A stretch of DNA of 64,000 nt from Marinobacter nanhaiticus D15-8W (GTDB lineage: Bacteria; Pseudomonadota; Gammaproteobacteria; Pseudomonadales; Oleiphilaceae): contig NZ_AP028878.1 of assembly GCF_036511935.1 (NCBI RefSeq), positions 496,001 to 560,000 on the forward strand, in the 5' to 3' direction. The first letter of the stretch is position 1; each line of letters begins with the position of its first letter. Positions 42,803-52,372 of the stretch are shown in pieces. The position numbers and the translations under genes are program-made. The notes under the pieces are model-generated. The model was not told the origin of the DNA. It saw only the letters and a program-made list of their open reading frames with translations, and did not search any database.

Positions 42803-44590
42803 ATGAGCAAGGAAACGGTTGGTGACTTCATCGTAAGCCGCCTTGAGCAATGGGGAATCGGCCGCGTCTATGGCTATTCTGGCGACGGTATCAATGGCGT
42901 CATGGGCGCCTTGCGCCGGGCGGAGGATCGGGTGCGGATGATCCAGACCCGGCATGAAGAGCTGGCGGCCTTCATGGCGTGCGGCCATGCCAAATATACC
43001 GGACAGCCGGGGGTGGTGGTCACCACGTCCGGCCCCGGTGCCATCCACGCGTTGAACGGCCTCTATGACGCGGCCAAGGATCATATGCCGGTGGTGGCGA
43101 TCCTCGGCCAGCAGGCGCGCACCAGTCTGGGGTCGGACTTCCAGCAGGAAGTCGGCCTCGACAGCGTTCTGCAGGACGTGTCCGGCTACACCCAAACCCT
43201 GATGGCCCCAGCACAGGCGCGCCATGTGGTGGACCGGGCGATGCGTGTGGCCATTGCAGAGCGAACGGTGGCTTGTATTGTCGTTCCCAATGATCTGCAG
43301 GATGCTGAAATGCAGATGCCCGCCGCGGGTCATGGCAGCACCTTTTCCGGCATCGGTTACCGCGAACCCGCTACGCTGATGCCGGCGCAGGCGGATCTGG
43401 ACGCTGCGGCCGAAGTGCTCAACGCCGGCGAAAAAGTTGCAATCCTGGCCGGCGCCGGGGTGAAAGACGCGGTCGAGCCGCTGATGGCTTTACGGGAAAA
43501 ACTGGGCGCGGGGGTGGCCAAGGCGATCCTTGCCAAAACCATGATTGCCGATAATCGCGAAGGCGTAACCGGGACCCTTGGCCTGCTCGGTACCGAGCCC
43601 AGCGACTGGATGATGAGCGAGTGCGATACGCTCCTGCTGGTCGGCACCAGTTTCCCTTACGCCGAATTCCTGCCGCAATCGGACAAGGTCCGGGCGGTGC
43701 AAATCGATATCGATGCTTCCAAGCTGGGATTGCGCTTTCCGACAGAGGTGAACCTACACGGCAGCGCCCGGGACACCATTGAAGCGCTGCTGCCTCGTAT
43801 CAATCGCAAGGATAACGGCAAGTGGCGTGACAAGCTGGCCGATCACATCAAACGCTGGAACGGCGTGCTCGCTGAGCGCGCGGACGTGAAGGCCAAGCCG
43901 CTCAATCCGCAGAAGCTGTTCTGGGAACTGGCACCCAAATTGCCGGAAAATGCATTGCTTGCGGCGGATGTGGGCACGGCCACCGATTGGTACGCCCGCT
44001 TCCTGCCCATCAACCACGAGAGCATCAGCGGCTCCACATCAGGTGGCCTCGCGTCCATGGGCAATGCCGTGCCCTACGCCATGGCCGCCAAGTTTGCCCA
44101 TCCGGATCGCCCGGTGATCGCCATGGTCGGCGACGGCGCCATGCAGATGCTGGGTAACAATGGGCTGATCACCCTGGCGCAACACTGGAAGGAATGGGAG
44201 GACCCGCGCCTGATCGTGCTTGTGCTCAATAACCGCGACCTGAACCAGGTGACCTGGGAGCAGCGGGTGATGGAAGGCGATCCCAAATACGAAACCTCCC
44301 AGGCGTTACCGGATTTCGACTACGACAAGTATGCCGAGATGCTTGGGCTCAAAGGGTTGAAAATCGACAAGCCGAAGCGTGTTCAGTCCGTTTGGGACGA
44401 GGCGTTGAAAAGCGACCGCCCGGTGGTGATCAACGCCATTGTCGATCCCAATGTGCCGCCGCTGCCGACGCACCTGGAAATGGATCAGGTGAAGGGGTAT
44501 CTCGGTTCGATGATAAAAGGCGACGAAGAATCCGGCTCGATGCTCCGGCAGTCGCTGAAGAGTATGGCGGCCTCATACCTGCGCCGTTGA
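42803..44590 (+). CDS. Thiamine pyrophosphate-dependent enzyme, pyruvate oxidase/dehydrogenase (PoxB)-like
   Basis: This 595-residue protein has the three domains of the POX/AHAS family. The Pyr domain carries catalytic Glu in TRHEELAAFMA and SGPGAIHALNGLYDA. A central domain has LAGAGVKDAVEPL. The PP domain has the ThDP signature MVGDGAMQMLGNNG running to VLNNRDLNQVTWEQ. It most likely decarboxylates pyruvate or another 2-oxo acid, passing electrons to a flavin or quinone. The exact acceptor is uncertain, and the C-terminal lipid-binding tail of E. coli PoxB is not obvious. GGAGG precedes the ATG. Confidence 0.83.
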   Translation: MSKETVGDFIVSRLEQWGIGRVYGYSGDGINGVMGALRRAEDRVRMIQTRHEELAAFMACGHAKYTGQPGVVVTTSGPGAIHALNGLYDAAKDHMPVVAILGQQARTSLGSDFQQEVGLDSVLQDVSGYTQTLMAPAQARHVVDRAMRVAIAERTVACIVVPNDLQDAEMQMPAAGHGSTFSGIGYREPATLMPAQADLDAAAEVLNAGEKVAILAGAGVKDAVEPLMALREKLGAGVAKAILAKTMIADNREGVTGTLGLLGTEPSDWMMSECDTLLLVGTSFPYAEFLPQSDKVRAVQIDIDASKLGLRFPTEVNLHGSARDTIEALLPRINRKDNGKWRDKLADHIKRWNGVLAERADVKAKPLNPQKLFWELAPKLPENALLAADVGTATDWYARFLPINHESISGSTSGGLASMGNAVPYAMAAKFAHPDRPVIAMVGDGAMQMLGNNGLITLAQHWKEWEDPRLIVLVLNNRDLNQVTWEQRVMEGDPKYETSQALPDFDYDKYAEMLGLKGLKIDKPKRVQSVWDEALKSDRPVVINAIVDPNVPPLPTHLEMDQVKGYLGSMIKGDEESGSMLRQSLKSMAASYLRR

Positions 44591-45334
44591 TTAGCGGTAA
44601 ACCCGTTCCATAATGCCGCGCCAGCCAATGGGTAGACGCGTTTCCAGACTCTTCAGGGCAGGATGGGTCGGTAACAGCAGATCCACAGGCTGCTTGCTGG
44701 CATAGAGCACGTAGTTATTGGTGCGGGTGCGGTAGAGCAGCACGTCGGCGAACAGACGGTTCAAGTGGCCCATCAGCGGCCCGCCCCGGTCAGGCGCGAC
44801 ATGGAAGTTCATGGCCAGCCACCCGGTGTCGCTCAGGGCGTGGTGGCAGTAGTCGATAAACCGGCGGTGGGCCTGTGCGGGGCTCATGTGATCCGGGCCG
44901 TACAGGTCCGCCAGGATCAGGTCGGTACTGCCTTCGGCAATCTCCTGCAGCGCAGGGCGGGCGTCGGAAACGGTGATATCGATCGTCGGATGATCGGGCA
45001 GGCCGAAGAACTCACGGGCGACGTTGACCACCTCTGCGCGCAGTTCCACGGCATGGATTCGGCATAGCGGCAGCAGGTAGTGCAGGGCATTGACCATCAC
45101 CCCGCCGCCCAGGCCCAGCACCGTTGCATGGGACGGCTCCGCATACACCAGCGGCAGCAGCATGGCCCGATTGTACTCGTGCACGGGCAGCCAGGATTTA
45201 CCCAGGGCGATCTTGCTTTGCTCGAATACCGAGTCGAACGTCAGTACCCGGTGCTTGCGGTAATCGAGCACCCGGATCTTGCCCAGGGCATCTTCGGTTT
45301 CATGGGTGACCTGGCCGCCGAGGCGCAGCATCAT
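44591..45334 (-). CDS. Spermidine synthase-like methyltransferase-fold protein
   Basis: This 247-residue protein has VLGLGGGVMVNALHYLLP, HAVELRAEVVNVAREFFGLP, ITVSDARPALQ and LILADLYGPDHMSP. These are the aminopropyltransferase/SAM-fold motifs of SpeE-like proteins. The usual N-terminal beta domain is short, so it may be a SpeE relative of unknown activity. Its stop codon abuts that of the ThDP enzyme gene, so the genes are convergent with no gap. Confidence 0.78.
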   Translation of the reverse strand: MMLRLGGQVTHETEDALGKIRVLDYRKHRVLTFDSVFEQSKIALGKSWLPVHEYNRAMLLPLVYAEPSHATVLGLGGGVMVNALHYLLPLCRIHAVELRAEVVNVAREFFGLPDHPTIDITVSDARPALQEIAEGSTDLILADLYGPDHMSPAQAHRRFIDYCHHALSDTGWLAMNFHVAPDRGGPLMGHLNRLFADVLLYRTRTNNYVLYASKQPVDLLLPTHPALKSLETRLPIGWRGIMERVYR

Positions 45335-45715
45335 GGCGTGTTTCCTTACATCGGTCGGTTGGGAGTGCGGAGGCGAACGACCACATGAGCGCCATGACGC
45401 GCCCGGCGAAGGGAAACGTCGCTTCGTCTCTATAGTCGACGACGGTCCGGCTCACTGCCCTTATCCGGCACTTGAACCCCGTTATCCCGTCGAACGTCCT
45501 TCGTTTGTTGTCCATATAGAGCTTAAGGCCAGAGTTCCCGGACCACAAAAATACGTGGAAATTCAGCATCGGATTGGCCGGAATCCAACAGCGATACGTA
45601 CCTTCTTCGGGATGAGTCAAAGTGTCTGAAATTTAACCCGTCAGCGGCGACAGGTTGTTGACCTCATTGGCGCTTCGACCTCACCCTTCGATTTCCCATA
45701 CCAGGATCACACGCT
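45335..45715. other. Gene-free interval between divergent speE-like and FNT genes
   Basis: About 380 bases with no frame that looks translated. It should contain both promoters. I recognise no operator, FNR box or repeat-family copy in it. Confidence 0.45.
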
Positions 45716-46615
45716 ATGTCGCAGGACGCTTCCACCAAGCAAGTGGTTAATTCCCATGAAAAACGAGATGCAAAACGCCGCGAGGCGCCCAGTGCTGCGG
45801 TGGTCTATGAGGCAATCCGCGCCGAGGCGGAAACCGAACTGACCCGTCCAATGATTGGGCTGGGCTGGTCGGCCCTGGCCGCCGGGCTGTCGATGGGGTT
45901 CTCACTGATCGCCCAGGCCCTTCTCTACAGCTACACGCCGGACGCCGAATGGACACCTATCGTCAGCAGCTTCGGCTACTCCATCGGCTTCCTCTTCGTG
46001 ATCCTCGGTCGTCAGCAACTGTTTACCGAGAACACCCTGACACCCGTGCTAGAGGTGCTCCGGGTCAGGAGTATGAGCGTTGTCGGCAAGACCCTCAATC
46101 TCTGGCTCGTAGTGCTGCTGTGTAACATGGTGGGTGTGGCCATCTTTGCCTTCGCATTATCGTACTTCGATGTGCTCGACCCCAAGATCGACGAAGCCCT
46201 GAAAACCATTTCCACCCGGGAGTACGGCCACCCCTTCGGCACGGTTTTCGTAAGGGCTATCTTCGCCGGCTGGCTGGTCGCATTGATGCTCTGGCTGATG
46301 CCTTTTGCCGAATCCGCCCGGGTCGGTGTCATCATCCTGGTGAGTTACGTCATCGGCCTTGCCCATTTTCCGCATATCATCGCCGGTTCGGTGGCTGCCA
46401 TCTACGCCGTGTTCAACAGTTCCCATAGTTTTCTCGAGTTCCTGTTCGGGTTCTTCACGCCAACGTTGCTGGGCAACACGATTGGAGGCGTGATGATGGT
46501 CGCGGCCGTGAACTATGCTCAGGTTGCCTATAGTTCCAATGGCGATAAAGAGAAGTCGAACGCGGAAGCCTCAAGCTCGGGGAACAAGCGGTCTTCGGAT
46601 GGATCCAGCTTGTAA
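45716..46615 (+). CDS. Formate/nitrite transporter (FNT) family protein, YfdC-like
   Basis: This 299-residue protein has a charged N-terminal ~45 residues, six membrane segments and a polar Ser/Asn-rich tail. The FNT pore signatures GRQQLFTENTLTPVLEVL and FPHIIAGSVAAIYAVFNSSH match the YfdC branch rather than FocA or NirC. The substrate is uncertain; formate, nitrite or another small anion is possible. It is followed at 135 bases by the octahaem cytochrome gene on the same strand. Confidence 0.83.
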   Translation: MSQDASTKQVVNSHEKRDAKRREAPSAAVVYEAIRAEAETELTRPMIGLGWSALAAGLSMGFSLIAQALLYSYTPDAEWTPIVSSFGYSIGFLFVILGRQQLFTENTLTPVLEVLRVRSMSVVGKTLNLWLVVLLCNMVGVAIFAFALSYFDVLDPKIDEALKTISTREYGHPFGTVFVRAIFAGWLVALMLWLMPFAESARVGVIILVSYVIGLAHFPHIIAGSVAAIYAVFNSSHSFLEFLFGFFTPTLLGNTIGGVMMVAAVNYAQVAYSSNGDKEKSNAEASSSGNKRSSDGSSL

Positions 46616-46750
46616 TCCGCCTGTCCCTTTCCATACTTAAGTTCGACATTAAGTTTGATGGACGGACACCGTCACACCCAATTCCGGGTGTGACCTGCGA
46701 CCAACAGCTGCGCTTCCCTGAGGTGTATCCGGCGCCCCGATGTTGTTGGC

Positions 46751-48982
46751 ATGGACGAGGCGCCACCGTTGCTGATCCGATTTCCTCACTTGTTCACCAT
46801 CCTCGGCCTGTGCCTGGCTCAAATCGCAATTGCGGCACAACCGGACGCGGACGACTTCGTCGGGGCCGATACCTGTCAAGGCTGCCATGCCGCCGAGCAC
46901 GCGCAATGGCAGGATTCCCACCATGACCTCTCCATGCAGCCGGCAGCTCCCGATACTGTCTTGGGGGATTTCGACGGCGCCACCTTCGACTACTTTGGTA
47001 CCGAATCCCGATTCTTCCGCCGGAACGACCAGTTCTTCGTCCGCACCGATGGTCCTGACGGCAAGCTGCAGGATTTCCCTATCGCCTACACCTTCGGCGT
47101 CTATCCCCTGCAGCAGTACCTGATCGAGATGCCCGGCGGCCGGCTGCAGGCTTTGGGTATCGTGTGGGATTCCCGTTCCACAGCGGACGGCGGGCAGCGC
47201 TGGTATCACCTCTATCCCGAGGAACCCGTGCGGGCTGGAGACCCCCTGCATTGGACCGGTCTGGACCAGAACTGGAACTTCATGTGCGCGGACTGCCACT
47301 CCACCAACCTGGCGAAGAACTACGATCTCGAGACGGCCAGCTATGACACCTCCTGGAGCGAAATCAATGTCGCCTGCGAAGCCTGCCACGGGCCGGGAAA
47401 GGACCACATCGAAGCTATGGGCAGTGATAAGGGGAACCTGGCGAACGCCGGTTTCAGCGTGTCCCTGTCCCGTGCGGAGCCGAAGGCCTGGGTGATCGAC
47501 CCGAAGACAGGCAATCCCCACCCATGGAAACACGGCCCGGAGGCACAGCCGGAACTGGACGTCTGCGCCCAGTGTCATTCCCGCCGCTCTACCCAGTTCC
47601 ACGGTGCGCGCCCCGAGGACGGGCTGTTCAATCACTTCATGCCGTCCCTGCTGGAACCGGGCCTCTATCACGTGGATGGCCAGATCGATGGCGAAGTCTT
47701 CGTCTATGGGTCGTTTGTCCAAAGCAGGATGTACCACGCGGGCGTCACCTGCTCGGATTGCCATAACCCCCATAGCCTGGAACTGAAAGCGAAGGGCAAC
47801 GCAGTGTGCGGCCAGTGCCACCAGGCCTCGAAATACGATGTAGAGGCCCATCACGGCCATTCGCCAGACAGCGCGGGCGCGCGATGCGTCAACTGCCATA
47901 TGCCCGAGAAAACCTATATGGGCATCGATAACCGGCGGGACCACAGTTTCCGTATTCCGCGACCGGATCTCACGGCGGACCTGGATGTGCCCAACGCGTG
48001 CACCCAGTGCCACAGCGACAGGACAGCCCAGTGGGCGGCCGAAGCGCTGGAGAAACGCCATGGCACGCCGCCCGACGGGCATTTCGCCAGGGCCATCCAT
48101 GCCGGTCGCTATGGCGGTAGCCATGCCGAACGGCTGCTTTCCGAACTGATCCTCGATACCACGCAGCCGGCGATGGCGCGGGCCACCGCCGTCTCACTGC
48201 TGCCACGCTACCTTTCGGGGCAATCGGCGCCGGTTCTTCAGCAGGCCAGTCGTTCGGACGATCCGCTGGTCGCACTGGGCGCCGCCGAAGCGCTCAACGG
48301 TATTCCCGAGCAGTACCGGCCTATGTTTGGCCTACCGGGGCTCTACGACCCGCATCGGGTGATACGCAGCCTGGTCGCCAGCAACCTGCCGCCGACGGCC
48401 GTGTCGGGAAACCCTCCTGAACTGCGCCAGCGATACGATGCCGCAATAGCGGACTATATCCGGTCTCAACAATACAATGCGGACCGCCCTGAATCCCTGG
48501 TCAACCTGGGCAACACCTACCGGCAGATGGGCGAAAACGACAAGGCTGAATCCTACTACCGCGAGGCCCTCGACCTGGCGCCCCATTATGCGCCGGCATA
48601 CGTGAACCTGGCTGACTTCATGCGGGCCAACGGCGACGACGAGGCCGGTAAAGCGGTACTGGAGGCAGGGCTGGAACTAGTGGAGGATCCCACCACGCTG
48701 CAGCATTCCCTGGGGCTGCTACTGGTCCGCCAGAAACGGCTGGACCCGGCACTGGGTTACCTGCAGCGGTCGGCCGAATCTTCCACCGCAACCGCTCGCT
48801 ACGTCTATGTCTACGCGGTGGCACTTCATTCCACCGGCAACACGCGGCAGGCCATAGACGTGCTCGAACAGGCGCTTTCCCGGTTTTCGGGCGATCCCCA
48901 GATACTCTCGGGGCTGGTCAGCTTCCACCGGGAACTGGGGCAAGAGAAGCAGGCTGCGCATTATCAACGCCTGCTTCAGTAG
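46751..48982 (+). CDS. Octahaem c-type cytochrome with C-terminal TPR domain
   Basis: This 743-residue secreted protein has a hydrophobic export signal near residues 10-29. Eight CxxCH haem sites follow: CQGCH (42-46), CADCH, CEACH, CAQCH, CSDCH, CGQCH, CVNCH and CTQCH, all within the first ~420 residues. The remainder holds TPR-like repeats (ESLVNLGNTYRQMGENDKAE, YAPAYVNLADFMRANGDDEA). The haem part resembles the cytochrome c554/NrfB-like multihaem group. Its role could be periplasmic electron transfer or reduction of an N- or S-oxide. The start codon is uncertain, since no ribosome site precedes the ATG at 46751. Confidence 0.85.
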   Translation: MDEAPPLLIRFPHLFTILGLCLAQIAIAAQPDADDFVGADTCQGCHAAEHAQWQDSHHDLSMQPAAPDTVLGDFDGATFDYFGTESRFFRRNDQFFVRTDGPDGKLQDFPIAYTFGVYPLQQYLIEMPGGRLQALGIVWDSRSTADGGQRWYHLYPEEPVRAGDPLHWTGLDQNWNFMCADCHSTNLAKNYDLETASYDTSWSEINVACEACHGPGKDHIEAMGSDKGNLANAGFSVSLSRAEPKAWVIDPKTGNPHPWKHGPEAQPELDVCAQCHSRRSTQFHGARPEDGLFNHFMPSLLEPGLYHVDGQIDGEVFVYGSFVQSRMYHAGVTCSDCHNPHSLELKAKGNAVCGQCHQASKYDVEAHHGHSPDSAGARCVNCHMPEKTYMGIDNRRDHSFRIPRPDLTADLDVPNACTQCHSDRTAQWAAEALEKRHGTPPDGHFARAIHAGRYGGSHAERLLSELILDTTQPAMARATAVSLLPRYLSGQSAPVLQQASRSDDPLVALGAAEALNGIPEQYRPMFGLPGLYDPHRVIRSLVASNLPPTAVSGNPPELRQRYDAAIADYIRSQQYNADRPESLVNLGNTYRQMGENDKAESYYREALDLAPHYAPAYVNLADFMRANGDDEAGKAVLEAGLELVEDPTTLQHSLGLLLVRQKRLDPALGYLQRSAESSTATARYVYVYAVALHSTGNTRQAIDVLEQALSRFSGDPQILSGLVSFHRELGQEKQAAHYQRLLQ

Positions 48983-49026
48983 CGTGGTGGGAGCCAGCCT
49001 TTCGCGAGAGGGCTAACACGGCCGGG

Positions 49027-50595
49027 TCAGAGCATGCCCTCGATTGGAAGCAGGGAGAAAAAGCCCACGTTGAACCGCTTGAACCAGCCGGTCTCAGGTT
49101 CCACATCCCAACGCTCGGCATCCTCTCCCTCACCGTCGATCCAGTACAGATCGCCGTCCTCGTCGAGCTGGACGCGGTAGGCAACCCGGGGGACGGTTTC
49201 GTCGAACAGTGTTTCGAGTTTGGCGGCGAGGGACGGGCTCTGGATCAGGAAGCCCAGCTCCGTGTTCAGGTGGGTCGAGCGTGGGTCGAAATTGAACGAG
49301 CCGACGAAGAGCCAGGTGCCGTCAACCTCGAATGTCTTGGCGTGCAGGCTGGTGGCGGAGGCGCCGAAGTTGCTGATGGATTCGGCCATCGCGCCGTGTC
49401 CGGGCAGGGCCTTCATCTCATAGAGTTCGACGCCGCCTTCGAGTAGCGCCTTGCGATAACGGGCGTAGCCGGAGTGAACCAGGGCGACATCGGTAGCGCT
49501 GAGGGAATTGGTGAGCACACGCACCTCGACGCCGAGACTCTCCATACGATTCAGGGCGGCGACACCGGTGTCGGTGGGAATAAAGTAGGGCGAAACCAGG
49601 TTGAACTGGTCGTGGATCTCGCCGATCGACTCGGAAAGCTGCGTTGATAGCAACCCGTCCTCCGCCACTTGGCCCAGACCTTTACCCGGAGCGTCGCTGA
49701 ACATACGCGTCTTGGCCCATTCTACCGGTAAGGTGCGGGTTTGGGTCTGGTGGACGAAGTCCGAGGCCAGGATCGCTTTGACGTAGGTTCGGGCACGTTC
49801 CGTCTTCCATACGGCCTCAATGGCTTGGCTCCATTCGTCGAGGTCTGTCTCGTCCGCCTCACCCAGTATCGACGCCGCCGGGTAGGCCGACTCGCTGGCC
49901 CAGTAACGGTCGAAATCAACGGACACTTCCCGCACGACATCGCCCGCCACCATGACATCAAGGTCGCTGAAAGCCACGTCCTCCGTCGCACCGAAGTATT
50001 CATCGCCCACGTTGCGGCCACCAATAACGGAGATCATGTTGTCCGCCGTAAACGACTTGTTGTGCATGCGGCGATTCAGGCGGGAAAAGTCGGTCAGAAA
50101 CCCATACCAGCGCGCGGATCGGTATACGAAGGGATTGAACAGCCGGACATCCAGGTTTGGATGGGCATCGGCCGCCCGCAGGATCGGGTCCATGCCCGAG
50201 GTGTTCATGTCATCCAGTAACAGGCGAACCCGAACCCCGCGATCCGCCGCCTCCATGAGCGAGGCGAGCAGGATCAGCCCGGTCGTGTCTGCTCGCCAGA
50301 TGTAGTACTGCACATCAAGGGTTTCGTCCGCCATATCGGCCAGCAGGACCCGCGTGGCAAAGGCCTCGCGGGCATCGGGGAGCGGATAGATGCCCGCCAG
50401 GCCCGGATGCGCCGCCAACCTAGCGGCCAGACTCTGACCGAGTCGCGTCTCCTGTGCCTGCTGAATGGATAACGCCTCGGACGACTCGCGCTCCTCCAGT
50501 GATGGCAACGAAGCGCAGCCGGCCAGAAGGCCGACCAGCATCAGGGTAGGGAGGATCATCGACCAACAGGAATGAACGCTCGTGGCTCCAGTCAT
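49027..50595 (-). CDS. Phospholipase D-family lipoprotein, cardiolipin synthase ClsC-like
   Basis: This 522-residue protein has a lipobox (LLAGCAS) at the end of its signal peptide and two PLD domains. HKD motifs are MHNKSFTADN and LHAKTFEVDG, each followed by a GxxN/SFNFD element. DVQYYIWRADTTG is a typical PLD N-terminal strand. It is closest in layout to ClsC/YmdC, which joins phospholipid head groups to make cardiolipin; a phospholipase role is also possible. GGGAG precedes the ATG. Divergent from a repeat-rich gap. Confidence 0.85.
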   Translation of the reverse strand: MTGATSVHSCWSMILPTLMLVGLLAGCASLPSLEERESSEALSIQQAQETRLGQSLAARLAAHPGLAGIYPLPDAREAFATRVLLADMADETLDVQYYIWRADTTGLILLASLMEAADRGVRVRLLLDDMNTSGMDPILRAADAHPNLDVRLFNPFVYRSARWYGFLTDFSRLNRRMHNKSFTADNMISVIGGRNVGDEYFGATEDVAFSDLDVMVAGDVVREVSVDFDRYWASESAYPAASILGEADETDLDEWSQAIEAVWKTERARTYVKAILASDFVHQTQTRTLPVEWAKTRMFSDAPGKGLGQVAEDGLLSTQLSESIGEIHDQFNLVSPYFIPTDTGVAALNRMESLGVEVRVLTNSLSATDVALVHSGYARYRKALLEGGVELYEMKALPGHGAMAESISNFGASATSLHAKTFEVDGTWLFVGSFNFDPRSTHLNTELGFLIQSPSLAAKLETLFDETVPRVAYRVQLDEDGDLYWIDGEGEDAERWDVEPETGWFKRFNVGFFSLLPIEGML

Positions 50596-50723
50596 GGCGT
50601 CTCCCTCGTCAGTTTGGCTTGTGATTGAGCGCCAGAAGCGCGAGTCGTCTGCAATGCCTTAAACCTGGCGAGGCGCGCCTAATGCCGTTTGCTGTTCTAT
50701 CAGAATAGGCCTTTTTTAGGCCC

Positions 50724-50930
50724 ATCGCAGATTGGCGTGACGGGAAGCCCTCCGCACCAGTCGTAAGATCATGGGCGCCCTCGGCGCCTCAGAAGCTGAA
50801 GCATCTGCTACATGCTCGAGTGGTCCGTAAAATGTAGCCGACGCTTCAGCTTCGGAGCAGCCCGCCGGGCTGCCCATTCCCGGAATGCTTTCCGTTACGC
50901 GGGTTCCTGCCAAAGTGCGATAAATTTTTC
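50724..50930. repeat. Long dispersed repeat with paired palindromic core (REPIN-like), locus D
   Basis: An inverted core (50788-50813) and a forward core (50832-50857) are separated by GCTCGAG plus about 11 bases. Hairpins GGCGCC-CTC-GGCGCC on the left and CAGCCC-GCC-GGGCTG on the right flank them. The outer 60-70 bases on each side match 1238-1380, where the core pair is absent. This is the fullest copy in the window. Confidence 0.85.
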
Positions 50931-51423
50931 AGTTTATGGTCTCTTGTTCATCCAGCTATGGCGTTTTCTTGATGACCTCCTTGTCTCACAGCTTCCACAT
51001 AGTGAGACCGCTTCCGAAACCACCCGTCGAAGTGGAAATGTCATGGATTAGCTCTACGCTTAAGGGGAGCGTTGCTTTACGTTAACGCCATTTTCTCGCC
51101 AGAACCGCAGTCGACGACCTAGCGCTGTATTGACGAAACGTACGGATGCTCAGTGTGGTTGAGGTTTGCAGACGGAGTTGCAGAGGGACCGTCGGTTGTG
51201 TGTTCGAGATCGTGGCTAAACTGATGCGCGATCGCATCGGAATTCCTGCCCTCAGCTTGATACCAGCCAACTCGATTTCAATTGCTGACACTCTGGGTGA
51301 AGGACGCTGCTTGGAGCGTCATTTTCTCCGGTTTGCTGTAGTGAGCTAAGGCTTTCGTCTGCAACTCTTATCCGCCTGAGCCTTTTTGAGCAGATCAATA
51401 TGTAGGGCTAACGGAGAGCAGGA
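50931..51423. other. AT-richer gene-free interval before the transporter-like gene
   Basis: About 490 bases, visibly less GC-rich than its surroundings. Short frames on both strands (near 51082-51291 and 51146-51349) match nothing I know. It could be a decayed element or a long upstream region. I cannot identify a transposase motif or terminal inverted repeats. Confidence 0.4.
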
Positions 51424-52260
51424 ATGAAATGCACAAGGCTGCGTTTTGCACATTCACGCCTATCGTTTGGAACAAAGTTTGTCGTTGGATTTAGCATGGC
51501 TGCGGCCAGTTTCAGCGTTTATTCCCAGGACGCCTCAGACTTGGCCAAGCAGCTGGCCAACCCGATAGCGAGTCTGGTTTCGGTGCCCTTCCAGGCGAAT
51601 GTCGACTGGAATATTGGCCCTCAAGACGACGGCGAACGATTAACGGTGAACGTTCAACCAGTCGTGCCAATTTCCCTCAACGACGATTGGAACCTGATCA
51701 GCCGGACCATTTTGCCGATTATCGACCAGAGCGATATCTTCCCCGGCGCGGGTAGCCAGTCGGGTTTAGGGGACACCGTACAAAGCCTGTTTTTCTCACC
51801 GGTGGAGCCGACGGCCAATGGCTGGATCTGGGGCGCCGGCCCCGTGTTCCTGTTGCCTACCGGCACGGACGACCTGCTGGGGGCTGACAAGTGGGGCATC
51901 GGTCCGACGGCGGTCGCGCTGCGGCAGGCCGGCCCTTGGACTACAGGCGGGCTGGTTAACCAGATTTGGTCCGTGGCCGGTGACGACAATCGGGAAGATG
52001 TCAGCCAGTCTTTCGTCCAGCCCTTCTTCACTTACACCACACCCACGGCATTGAGCGTCACCCTGACAGCGGATTCGACCTACAACTGGAAAACCAACGA
52101 CTGGACCATACCCATCGGACTTTTTGCCGCTCAGGTCTTCAAGGTGGGGTCGCAGACGATGCAGGTTCAGGCCGGCCCGCGTTATTACGCCGAGAGTCCC
52201 GAGAGTGGGCCAGAGGGGTGGGGCGCTCGGGTGAATGTAGTGCTGCTTTTTCCTAAATGA
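51424..52260 (+). CDS. Outer-membrane transporter-like protein (MetA-pathway-of-phenol-degradation type)
   Basis: This 278-residue protein has an N-terminal signal (cleavage near VYSQ-D, residues 35-36). The mature part has beta-strand-rich repeats (QANVDWNIGP, VNVQPVVPISLNDDWNLISR, WGAGPVFLLPTGTD) and ends VNVVLLFPK. The pattern fits the small outer-membrane beta-barrel family called transporter or Phenol_MetA_deg in databases. It is convergent with an arylsulfatase gene, an arrangement suggesting uptake of a sulfated or aromatic compound. Function is inferred only. GGAGAGCAGGA precedes the ATG. Confidence 0.7.
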   Translation: MKCTRLRFAHSRLSFGTKFVVGFSMAAASFSVYSQDASDLAKQLANPIASLVSVPFQANVDWNIGPQDDGERLTVNVQPVVPISLNDDWNLISRTILPIIDQSDIFPGAGSQSGLGDTVQSLFFSPVEPTANGWIWGAGPVFLLPTGTDDLLGADKWGIGPTAVALRQAGPWTTGGLVNQIWSVAGDDNREDVSQSFVQPFFTYTTPTALSVTLTADSTYNWKTNDWTIPIGLFAAQVFKVGSQTMQVQAGPRYYAESPESGPEGWGARVNVVLLFPK

Positions 52261-52314
52261 TGCTCATCTGTCCTGTGAATGGATAACTGGCGTAACCCAC
52301 AGCAAGTCCATACC

Positions 52315-52345
52315 GCGTAAGGGCGCCGCATGGACGCCCTTACGC
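52315..52345. terminator. Hairpin terminator between convergent genes
   Basis: GCGTAAGGGCG (52315-52325) and CGCCCTTACGC (52335-52345) form a perfect 11-bp stem with a 9-base loop. It lies between the transporter-like gene and the arylsulfatase gene, 55 and 27 bases from their stops. The T content after it is modest. Confidence 0.7.
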
Positions 52346-52372
52346 ATTGTTCTTCGGGCAAGGTGGGCACAC

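Noticed and set aside
46637..46655. TTAAGTT direct repeat before the octahaem cytochrome gene
   Set aside because: The period is 12 rather than 11 and the half sites differ from the PmrA/QseB-type boxes at 28818 and 30955; too weak to call an operator.
46649..48124. 491-codon open frame on the minus strand opposite the octahaem cytochrome
   Set aside because: The plus strand has eight CxxCH motifs and a signal peptide. The opposite frame has no recognisable domain.
51082..51349. Short frames on both strands that might be a decayed transposase
   Set aside because: No DDE or other transposase motif, no terminal inverted repeats and no target duplication could be found.
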